Source: Aporhodopirellula rubra (GTDB taxonomy: Bacteria > Planctomycetota > Planctomycetia > Pirellulales > Pirellulaceae). From it: DNA of 64,000 nt. Positions within the stretch are counted from its first letter, which is position 1; every line of letters starts with the position of its first letter. The position numbers and the translations under genes are program-made. The notes under the pieces are model-generated. The model saw nothing but the letters and a program-made list of their open reading frames with translations, ran no database searches and was not told where the DNA came from. Location: the NCBI RefSeq assembly GCF_014192335.1, contig NZ_JACHXU010000009.1, positions 237,379 through 301,378 of the forward strand, written 5' to 3'. Positions 18,623-25,735 of the stretch are shown here, in pieces.

Positions 18623-19326
18623 GGATTTGGCTTGAAAATGGGAGCCCAGGAAGGGTGACCAAAAAAGAACTGAGCTTTCAATACTTCGGCCCGCGGAGGA
18701 GCCAACGATCCGATGCGTAAGATGGCAACGGTGCGTCCACGTAAATCAGCCAGTTCCAACGGATCTTGATACTCGGGGACGTCGATTGCGATTGGCCCGT
18801 TGGGGCCCTCGGGCAACGGCGTCGCTGTTTGAGGATCTTCGAGGTAGATCACTCGCGTGACCAATCGCCCTTCGAGTGCGGCGTTGATGTCGTCTTCGTC
18901 GAGATTAACCGGGATCGGGTAAGTGGTTGCGAGCCCCGGTGGAGGATAGGTTCGGTCGACCATTTCGATCGTCGGATACAGCTCCGCACCCTCTGCACGA
19001 GGAATACCGCTGACACGGAAGCGATAGACTTGACCGATCATGAGACCAGCCATCAAATCCGATTCACCTTCGCCGAACGAGCCATACTGGGCGAGCGAAA
19101 AACGCACGCCCTCTGGTCCGTGAAATTCGACCGGTTGATAATAGGTCTGCGGCGGCTGTTGATATCCCATCGCTTGGCGAGTCGATGCGATGACGCCGGC
19201 GGGCATGTCTCCGGTGAAGAGCGGATGCCCCGTACCGCGAGAAAGATAGTCCGACGGATCGGCAGCCGTAGCGATGTTAGAAACACAACACGCGATCAAG
19301 AGCAGTAAGAGTAAGCGTCTTATCAT
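18619..19326 (-). CDS. Secreted protein sharing an unnamed domain with the 19468 gene
   Basis: The 235-residue protein has a signal peptide ending at IATAA near residue 22. Its core contains YRFRVSGIPRAEGAELYPTIEM, an EDDINAALEGRLVTRVIYLEDP block and a DLRGRTVAILRIG block. The same three blocks occur in the gene at 19468 as LKLTNIPSRPGVELYPTVEL, EEDFDQVLTGNFVTKVIYLPDP and DRRGSILAIIRLG. The two genes are therefore paralogous over about 150 residues. I do not recognise the domain. It is probably periplasmic or surface exposed and acts with its two neighbours. Confidence 0.72.
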   Translation of the reverse strand: MIRRLLLLLLIACCVSNIATAADPSDYLSRGTGHPLFTGDMPAGVIASTRQAMGYQQPPQTYYQPVEFHGPEGVRFSLAQYGSFGEGESDLMAGLMIGQVYRFRVSGIPRAEGAELYPTIEMVDRTYPPPGLATTYPIPVNLDEDDINAALEGRLVTRVIYLEDPQTATPLPEGPNGPIAIDVPEYQDPLELADLRGRTVAILRIGSLAPPRAEVLKAQFFFGHPSWAPIFKPNP

Positions 19327-19418
19327 CGCCTGATCCTTTCTTGACTAACGAAAACCGACGGATGTTTTATGTTAAAGCTGTTCGAACTCGGTCGAACAAC
19401 GTCCTTGCGATAACGCAA

Positions 19419-19447
19419 GCGAAGCGGACTGATTCAGCCCGCTTCGC
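19419..19447 (-). terminator. Hairpin after the 19468 lipoprotein gene
   Basis: A perfect 9-base stem (GCGAAGCGG/CCGCTTCGC) with an 11-base loop lies about 20 bases past the stop of the minus-strand lipoprotein gene. A second hairpin (CTTGCG/CGCAAG, loop ATAA, 19404-19419) is adjacent. They would end or attenuate transcription before the 19326 gene. Confidence 0.55.
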
Positions 19448-19467
19448 TCGGCTGTGATCAGCCTCGA

Positions 19468-20865
19468 TTAGTAAACCCGCTCGCTCGTGCGATCGTAGGC
19501 AGGCCGGGCGTTAGGAACACCAGGATGGATGTTCTGTTCGGTCACTCGGATGCGGCTAACCGGGTTTGGATAGCTCATGCCGGGTTGCTGACGGACGTCG
19601 ATGCGGACGTCTTCAACCGGTCGAGGCATGTGCATGTGAGTGTGATTACGAATCGTGTGACTCTTCAAACCAGCCGGTGAACCCAGTGGAATGTGAGGCG
19701 GTCCAGGCAATCCGATCGGCGTGCCGGTGTAAGGCATACCGTATTGCGGTGCGTTGACGCCGGCGATCATGCCTGGCAGGCTTGGTGGAGCCCCGACTTT
19801 GCCTGCACCAGGTCCGGTCGGTGTACCACAACCGTCGGTCATGGCAGGTGCGAACGGTGAAGGCAATCCGGTGATCGGTGGGCCCATCATATTGCCGCCC
19901 ATCAGGCCGGCCATTCCTGCTCCCGCCATTTCAATGTCTTTGTCACCGAGACGGATGATCGCGAGGATGCTACCACGTCGGTCCGCTTCGACGATCGGGT
20001 CGATGCCCGGATCGAGTCGGGTGCTGACGAGCGTGTCGATGCCGGCGATGGCAGGACCTTGAAACTCGGGATCTGGAAGGTAGATGACTTTGGTGACGAA
20101 GTTACCCGTCAAGACTTGGTCAAAATCTTCTTCGCTGAATTGCAACGGGACCGAGTTGTGAGCGAGGTATGCCCCGGTGCGTGGGTTCGCATAAGCGAGT
20201 TCCACGGTTGGGTACAGTTCCACGCCTGGACGGCTAGGAATGTTGGTCAACTTCAGACGATACAGCCCACCTTGAGGAAAGTTCTGACGAGCAGGAACCA
20301 CGAGTGGCTCGCTGTCGAACATGCCTGATCCGCTAACGTCATAGCGAACATGCATACCGTCAGGGCTGCCGAAGGTGACCTGTGCAGTACTGATCATGCC
20401 AGGCATGCCCGACATCATCATCACGCCACCACCCGGTGGAATGACTTGTCCGCCACTGCCGCAACTTGACGAGTCGCCGTGTCCGCCGCAACCGCAATCG
20501 GCTGTGCTGGAACCACCTTGTAGCAATTTGCGGAATCCAGCAGTCTGGGCTTCGACTTGGTCATAACCGACCAACGAAATCTCAGGATTGCTGTCGCCTG
20601 TTGCCAGATCGCTGATCGACGTGCTGCCGCCAACGTTCTTGTTTTCTGTTACTGCCAAACCGGATGCCGATGGATCGGCCGCCGAGGCGCCCATCATCGG
20701 ACGGTAAGGTGGCGCTCCGAGGACGCCGGGGCCAGGTCCACCGACGCCAGGTCCGGGCTGCATCATGCGCTGCTCCGGTGGCATGTTATGGCGAACCGGC
20801 ACACACCCGGTGGCGATCATCGCCATGGTCGCCGTTAGCGCCAAATGAGTGACGATTCGTTTCAT
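19468..20865 (-). CDS. Gly/Pro-rich lipoprotein with the shared ELYPT domain
   Basis: I start at ATG 20865 because GGGGG lies just before it and the signal sequence then begins normally (MKRIVTHLALTATMAMIATGC, lipidated Cys at about residue 21). An earlier in-frame start at 20925 adds 20 residues. The mature protein has a Pro/Gly/Met-rich stretch, a Cys-rich patch (CGCGGHGDSSSCGSGG), the domain it shares with the 18619 gene, and a Pro/Gly-rich tail. The composition suggests a flexible, surface-exposed envelope protein. The function is unknown. Confidence 0.75.
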   Translation of the reverse strand: MKRIVTHLALTATMAMIATGCVPVRHNMPPEQRMMQPGPGVGGPGPGVLGAPPYRPMMGASAADPSASGLAVTENKNVGGSTSISDLATGDSNPEISLVGYDQVEAQTAGFRKLLQGGSSTADCGCGGHGDSSSCGSGGQVIPPGGGVMMMSGMPGMISTAQVTFGSPDGMHVRYDVSGSGMFDSEPLVVPARQNFPQGGLYRLKLTNIPSRPGVELYPTVELAYANPRTGAYLAHNSVPLQFSEEDFDQVLTGNFVTKVIYLPDPEFQGPAIAGIDTLVSTRLDPGIDPIVEADRRGSILAIIRLGDKDIEMAGAGMAGLMGGNMMGPPITGLPSPFAPAMTDGCGTPTGPGAGKVGAPPSLPGMIAGVNAPQYGMPYTGTPIGLPGPPHIPLGSPAGLKSHTIRNHTHMHMPRPVEDVRIDVRQQPGMSYPNPVSRIRVTEQNIHPGVPNARPAYDRTSERVY

Positions 20866-21176
20866 CTTTTCCCCCGTCATGGGTCGCTGCGTTCGAGGAT
20901 TCGGGGAGATTCGCGTTGGAATCACTGGCCAAAAGTCGAACAGGTGTTAATCCGTCATGGTGACGAATCGTGATCGAATGGGATGGACTTCGACGGCCCG
21001 GGATCTTTACGATCCGCACGCCGCTGACGCTCTGAATCCACAAACGGACCCATCGCTACGAGGTTGCATCGGCACGTCAGGCCTCGAATCTTTGATAAAA
21101 TCGTCATAACCCGCACATGAAGATTGACCCGCACGACTGTTGTTGCCCTCATCGGAGCGTTCGAGCGGACCTCCAA

Positions 21177-22334
21177 ATGCGTGAAATCCTGGGAAAGATC
21201 GCGATTTCGTCCCTGTTTTGGCTGGTCGGAACCGGATTCCACTGCGTCGCGACGATTTCTCCCGCTGTCGCTCAATCGGTCGCTCCCCCGGCCAAAATAA
21301 ATTCCAGTGCAGCAGCCGAGACTGACCCGGCGAGACGTCTGCTCGCCCGGGTGATCGAGCAAATCGCACTCGGTCCCGCTTTTGATGCCAAATTTCGACA
21401 ACGGGTTTGGGTGGGCGGCCGCGAGGTGATCGGCGTCGGAACCTACGAACAAGCCGGCGATGGCAGCGGGTGGTTCAACATGCAAGTCGCGATGCACGAC
21501 GGCGACGGCAAACACACGTTGCAACAAATTAGCGACGGCCGGCTCGCCTGGACGCGAGAACAAATTGGCCAGGACGTTTCGCTGCAACGCGTTGACGTCG
21601 GCCGGCTCGACCAATGGGTGCACGGCGGAACCAACCAAACAATGAACACTCCCGTCCACCGAGAGGAGCCTCCTGAGCCAGATCACGTGGTCGATCATCT
21701 CGTCGATCACCTGCCGCCGAGCGTGCGAGTAGGCGGATGGACAGAGATGCTCGAATCCATCGCTGCCGATCATGACCTGCACGTCGTTTCCGGTCGCCTG
21801 GAAGAACGCGACGTTTGGATTGTCCGGGGAACCATGCGTGCCGACGTCCGTGCCGCACGGCTCGAACAGTTTGGCACGAAAGATTGGCCTGAACTCTGTC
21901 CGACTCAAGTCGTCGTGGCGATTGCCAAGAACGCATCTCCGGAAAACGATTTCGGACAGGGCCTGCCGTTGCGGATTGAGTTCTGGACCGATCCGAGCAA
22001 ACCTCAAGCAGCCCCAAATGAAGACGCCACGGATACCAACAGTGACACGGTTGACAATACTCTAGCTGCGGATTCCCATGGGCTACCAACGAGCCCAGAA
22101 GCGCCAACGACGTCAAACGGTTCAAACGGGAACGCGGTCGCGGCGATGCAGAAAGGACACTTGATCAGCCTGATCGAGCTGTATTCGATTCGCCCGATAT
22201 CGTCTCCTCCGATCGGTCGGTTCCGTTTCGAGAACCAAGACATGGCGGTGAACTTCACCAACGACACCGATCGCTACTTGGCTCGTTATGGAATCCATAT
22301 CACCGAGCGTCAAAGTCGAATGCTTCGCAGATGA
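21177..22334 (+). CDS. Secreted protein of unknown function upstream of a prenyltransferase
   Basis: The 385-residue frame starts at ATG 21177 with a signal-peptide-like N-terminus (IAISSLFWLVGTGFHCVAT, ending at AVAQS). An ATG at 21117 would add 20 residues without a good ribosome site. The mature protein begins RLLARVIEQIALGPAFDAKFRQRVWV and includes a Thr/Asn/Ser-rich low-complexity stretch near residues 290-330. I do not recognise the domain, although its opening resembles outer-membrane-lipoprotein-carrier-type folds. Its stop overlaps the next start (ATGA at 22331), so it is coupled to the UbiA-like gene. Confidence 0.6.
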   Translation: MREILGKIAISSLFWLVGTGFHCVATISPAVAQSVAPPAKINSSAAAETDPARRLLARVIEQIALGPAFDAKFRQRVWVGGREVIGVGTYEQAGDGSGWFNMQVAMHDGDGKHTLQQISDGRLAWTREQIGQDVSLQRVDVGRLDQWVHGGTNQTMNTPVHREEPPEPDHVVDHLVDHLPPSVRVGGWTEMLESIAADHDLHVVSGRLEERDVWIVRGTMRADVRAARLEQFGTKDWPELCPTQVVVAIAKNASPENDFGQGLPLRIEFWTDPSKPQAAPNEDATDTNSDTVDNTLAADSHGLPTSPEAPTTSNGSNGNAVAAMQKGHLISLIELYSIRPISSPPIGRFRFENQDMAVNFTNDTDRYLARYGIHITERQSRMLRR

Positions 22335-23410
22335 ACAAAGCCAATTGGAAATCGTGGGCAACCCTGGTCCGTCTGCCCAATGTTTTCACTGTGATTGCAG
22401 ATGTATCTGCGGCATTCCTTCTCGTCCTCGGAGGCAGTGGCTGGTACACCGGCCAACTCAACCTCAGCGGCTTCGCTGACGGAGGAAACTCGGTCTGGAT
22501 CGTCCTCGCCGCAACGCTCGTGTCCGCGATTTCGCTGTACTGGGCGGGCATGATTCTCAATGACGTTTTTGATCTTCCACTCGACCGAGAGAACGGCCGG
22601 GAAGGTCCACTCGTCACCGGAGCAATCTCACTCCGCACCGCAAAAATCTCCGGATGGGGACTTCTGCTTTTTGGCATCGTCCCTACGATCGCGATCGGGA
22701 TATGGAGCAACGCGAACCTGGGATGGTTGCCGGCAATCGTCGCAGCCGCGCTGGCATTATGTGTGTTCCTTTATGACGGTCCGTTGAAACGAAAACCCAT
22801 CGCACCGGTTTTGATGGGGATGTGCCGCACACTGAGTTTTCTGCTCGGAGCCACGTCAGCGAGCGCGTCCATCGCGGTTGGAATTGGGAGCGAACAACTC
22901 GCCGGAAAACAAGTCGTTGCACTGGGGCCTCAAATCATTCCCGGCATCTCCGTCGTGGTGCTCGCGTTTGCACTCGGAATGGGCACCTACATTGCCGGCC
23001 TGACAACGTTCGGACGCCGTGAGTCGATCGGCGATCGCACGATCCACCTCCCCATCGGGCTAGTCGCAATGGCGGTAGGCGCCATGCTGCTGGCGTGGGC
23101 ACCTCGATTCGCGGGAATCGGCTCCGATGGCGAAGGTCCAACGTGGATGACGGCCTGGCGTGTCGATCCGGTCGTGATATTTCCTGCCGCGATTCTGCTC
23201 ATGCTCGCCACCACGCTATTACGAGCACGCTCAGCGACGGTCAATCCATCACCGGATCGGATCCAAGGAACGATTCGTGCGGGATTGCTGGCGATCATCC
23301 CGATTGCTGCTGCCATCACGATGCTAGGTGTCGGTGCCAAGATCGCCGTTTTGATTTTCGCGTTGATCTTGCCGTCGCGATTGATGGCTCGGCACTTCCG
23401 AGTGACTTGA
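22331..23410 (+). CDS. UbiA-family prenyltransferase
   Basis: The 359-residue membrane protein has about eight or nine hydrophobic helices. The first Asp-rich motif reads NDVFDLPLDREN (residues 77-88) and fits NDxxDxxxDxxN of the UbiA superfamily. The second conserved loop reads YDGPLKRKP near residue 150, where family members have YxxxK. Enzymes of this family move a polyprenyl or similar chain onto an aromatic ring or sugar. The substrate is unclear, because no quinone or heme genes are adjacent. Start and stop overlap with the upstream secreted protein points to joint expression. Confidence 0.82.
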   Translation: MNKANWKSWATLVRLPNVFTVIADVSAAFLLVLGGSGWYTGQLNLSGFADGGNSVWIVLAATLVSAISLYWAGMILNDVFDLPLDRENGREGPLVTGAISLRTAKISGWGLLLFGIVPTIAIGIWSNANLGWLPAIVAAALALCVFLYDGPLKRKPIAPVLMGMCRTLSFLLGATSASASIAVGIGSEQLAGKQVVALGPQIIPGISVVVLAFALGMGTYIAGLTTFGRRESIGDRTIHLPIGLVAMAVGAMLLAWAPRFAGIGSDGEGPTWMTAWRVDPVVIFPAAILLMLATTLLRARSATVNPSPDRIQGTIRAGLLAIIPIAAAITMLGVGAKIAVLIFALILPSRLMARHFRVT

Positions 23411-23464
23411 GTCGTCGCATCGCTATGCGTCGATTGTCGGCAACAAATCATTGGTCAGCGGACG

Positions 23465-25231
23465 CTAGGATGCGACCGGTTCAGCGACCGATTGCTCACG
23501 CCAATCGACGATGTGAATCTCGACGCTCTTGTAACCACGGAACTCATTGATCACCGGTCGATAAGCGATCTCAATCGGTCCGGCACAATCGTTTAGTGGG
23601 TCACACCAATCGGCGGCACCGAACGCAACGCCGCGAATCACTTTGCTGCCTTGTTTCAATCGCACCGACAGGTGACGTTCGCTGCTACCCATCTTCTTGG
23701 CGGGCTCGGCGAGTTCGATGCCCCTGCCCATCAACACTGGACGAGGATTGCCCGCCCCGAAGGGAGCCATCGTTTCGATTTGCTTCATGATATGAAGATT
23801 GAGTTGCCCGAGCGGCGCCTCGGCGTCGATCTGAATCGCGGGTTCGATAGACTGATCGGCCCACTGCTTGGCAACTGCTTCACAGAAGTCACCTCGGAAG
23901 GCTTCGATTTCGGATTCGCGGATTGTCAAACCGCCCGCGGCCGGGTGGCCACCGAAACGGACCAGGCGATTCTCACAGTCCTTCAACGCTTCAAACAGGT
24001 TCACACCGGTACCGCCAACGCGTCCCGATCCGACTGCGTCATTCTTACCTGCCTGGTCCATCGAAATGATGATCACCGGTTTGGCATATTTTTCGGCGAG
24101 CCGTCCCGCGACCACGCCAATCACCCCTGCATGCCAACCGATCCCATTGAGCACCAAGGCAGAGTCGTTTTCGCCATCGAACTCTTCTTTGATCTGTTTC
24201 TGAGCCGCCAACTGAACGCTTCGCTGCAGCGTGTCACGCGTCGCGTTGAGGCCGTCGATGTATTCGGCCAACATCACCGCTCGCTCGCCGGCGTCAATGG
24301 TCATCAACTCGATGCCGAGTTGTGCTTGCCCGAGGCGTCCGGCCGCGTTGAGCCGTGGGGCGAGTGTGAACGAAACGCTCTCGGTGGTCAGTTCGGAAAC
24401 CTGGTCGAGTTTTGTTCGCTTCATCAACTCCAACAGCCCCGGCAACGGATTGGCTTTCAACGCCTTCAATCCGTGATTGACCAGCACTCGATTTTCATCG
24501 ACCAACGGCACGACATCGGCGATCGTTCCAATCGCTGCCAACGACAAGGACTGCATCAGCAGTCGTTTCATGGGCGGCGTGACTTTTTTCTGGCCGCATT
24601 TGGCCTGACACAACGACCACGCCAATTTGAACGCCACGCCAGCACCGCAGAGTTCACCGAACGGGTAATTCGTCCCCGGCAATCGTGGGTGCACGATCGC
24701 CTCGGCATCCGGGAGATCGTCGCCGATTTGATGGTGGTCGGTGATGATCAGTGTGACATCGAGTTCGCGGCATAATTTCGCACAACCAACACTTGCGATG
24801 CCACAATCGACCGAAACGATGAGTTTCTTTCCACGGGTGACCAAGGTGCGAATCGCGTCCTCGTTCAGACCGTATCCTTCCTCGAGCCGGTTGGGCACGT
24901 AGTAGCTGACGTCGGCACCGAGCAACCGCAACGCGTTGACCATGATGGCCGCGCCCGTCATGCCATCGGCGTCGTAATCGCCATAGATCACAACCGGCGT
25001 CTTGGATTCGATCGCCTCGATCAGAATGGCCGTCGCTTTGGGAACGCCGGGCAACTCTTGCGGGTCGCGGAGGTTGGTCAGTTTGGTTTCCAGGAAGGCC
25101 GAAGCGTCTTCAGTGGAATAGACCCCACGACTGACCAGCAATTGGGCGACGACCGGTGAAAGCCCCGATGAACGAATCAACTGCTCGACCAGGGGAGCGT
25201 CGTGGGGAGTGATTCGCCATTGCCGCTTCAT
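23465..25231 (-). CDS. recJ: Single-stranded-DNA exonuclease RecJ
   Basis: RecJ degrades single-stranded DNA 5' to 3' in recombination and mismatch repair. The 588-residue protein has the usual length. The DHH phosphoesterase motifs are visible: YGDYDADGMTG near residue 85, SVDCG near 140 and IITDHHQIGDDLP near 165. The DHHA1 part has VRFGGHPAAGGL near 430, and the C-terminal OB fold follows. All metal ligands expected from family knowledge appear present. It lies downstream of rpmG on the same strand, 141 bases away. Confidence 0.95.
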   Translation of the reverse strand: MKRQWRITPHDAPLVEQLIRSSGLSPVVAQLLVSRGVYSTEDASAFLETKLTNLRDPQELPGVPKATAILIEAIESKTPVVIYGDYDADGMTGAAIMVNALRLLGADVSYYVPNRLEEGYGLNEDAIRTLVTRGKKLIVSVDCGIASVGCAKLCRELDVTLIITDHHQIGDDLPDAEAIVHPRLPGTNYPFGELCGAGVAFKLAWSLCQAKCGQKKVTPPMKRLLMQSLSLAAIGTIADVVPLVDENRVLVNHGLKALKANPLPGLLELMKRTKLDQVSELTTESVSFTLAPRLNAAGRLGQAQLGIELMTIDAGERAVMLAEYIDGLNATRDTLQRSVQLAAQKQIKEEFDGENDSALVLNGIGWHAGVIGVVAGRLAEKYAKPVIIISMDQAGKNDAVGSGRVGGTGVNLFEALKDCENRLVRFGGHPAAGGLTIRESEIEAFRGDFCEAVAKQWADQSIEPAIQIDAEAPLGQLNLHIMKQIETMAPFGAGNPRPVLMGRGIELAEPAKKMGSSERHLSVRLKQGSKVIRGVAFGAADWCDPLNDCAGPIEIAYRPVINEFRGYKSVEIHIVDWREQSVAEPVAS

Positions 25232-25372
25232 CCTTGATGCCTTGTTGCTCGTTCAAAAAGGTTCGGAACTCAAAAAAAATCCCTCACTTACGCCATCACA
25301 CGCAGAGACTCAGGAAACGCGAGCGTTTCGCGGGTGCGTGGAGGCGTCGGAGGGAGAAGCAGCCCAATGGGC

Positions 25373-25537
25373 CTATTTTTTCTTTTCGAGGTGCCAGGTG
25401 TGTTTGCGCACGTGCGGGTTGTACTTCTTCAATCGCAGCTTTTCGCCACCCGGTTTGCGACGAAGGGTGTAGTTGTAATGTCCGGTTTCTTCGCAGACGA
25501 GGAAAACGGTCTCAGCTTTTTTCTTGCTTTTTGCCAT
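25373..25537 (-). CDS. rpmG: Ribosomal protein bL33, zinc-free type
   Basis: The 54-residue protein reads MAKSKKKAETVFLVCEETG at the start, and YNPHVRKHTWHLEKKK at the end. It is the bL33 protein of the large ribosomal subunit. Only one Cys remains (residue 15), and the second CxxC position is NPHV, so this is the C-minus form that does not bind zinc. The ATG at 25537 gives the normal length, and longer upstream in-frame extensions have no support. It is followed by recJ. Confidence 0.95.
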   Translation of the reverse strand: MAKSKKKAETVFLVCEETGHYNYTLRRKPGGEKLRLKKYNPHVRKHTWHLEKKK

Positions 25538-25593
25538 CGAAATGCAGGCGTAGTGGAAATAGGAGGAGTGGAATTTTTCAAAAACGGCCCCGA

Positions 25594-25623
25594 AGTATGG
25601 TCGGTGACGGGGGTTTCTGGCAA
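25594..25623 (-). promoter_or_regulatory. Likely sigma-70-type promoter of rpmG
   Basis: TTGCCA at 25623-25618 and CATACT at 25599-25594, read on the minus strand, are separated by 18 bases and lie 57 bases upstream of the rpmG start. Both boxes match the housekeeping consensus at four of six positions or better. Confidence 0.4.
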
Positions 25624-25735
25624 CCCATGAAATCTCGCGACTTTTTCTCCCCGTTTGACCAAACGTGTCCTGGACGACATCGATAGTGAATTTTGCGGTT
25701 TTCGCAACAATCCCACTCAATCGTAGGGTTCGGCC

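Noticed and set aside
20955..22007. 350-codon minus-strand frame
   Set aside because: Antisense to the coupled secreted protein gene at 21177. Its composition is compositional mirror, with no domain or signal.
23651..24775. 374-codon plus-strand frame
   Set aside because: It lies wholly inside recJ on the other strand, whose motifs are unmistakable.
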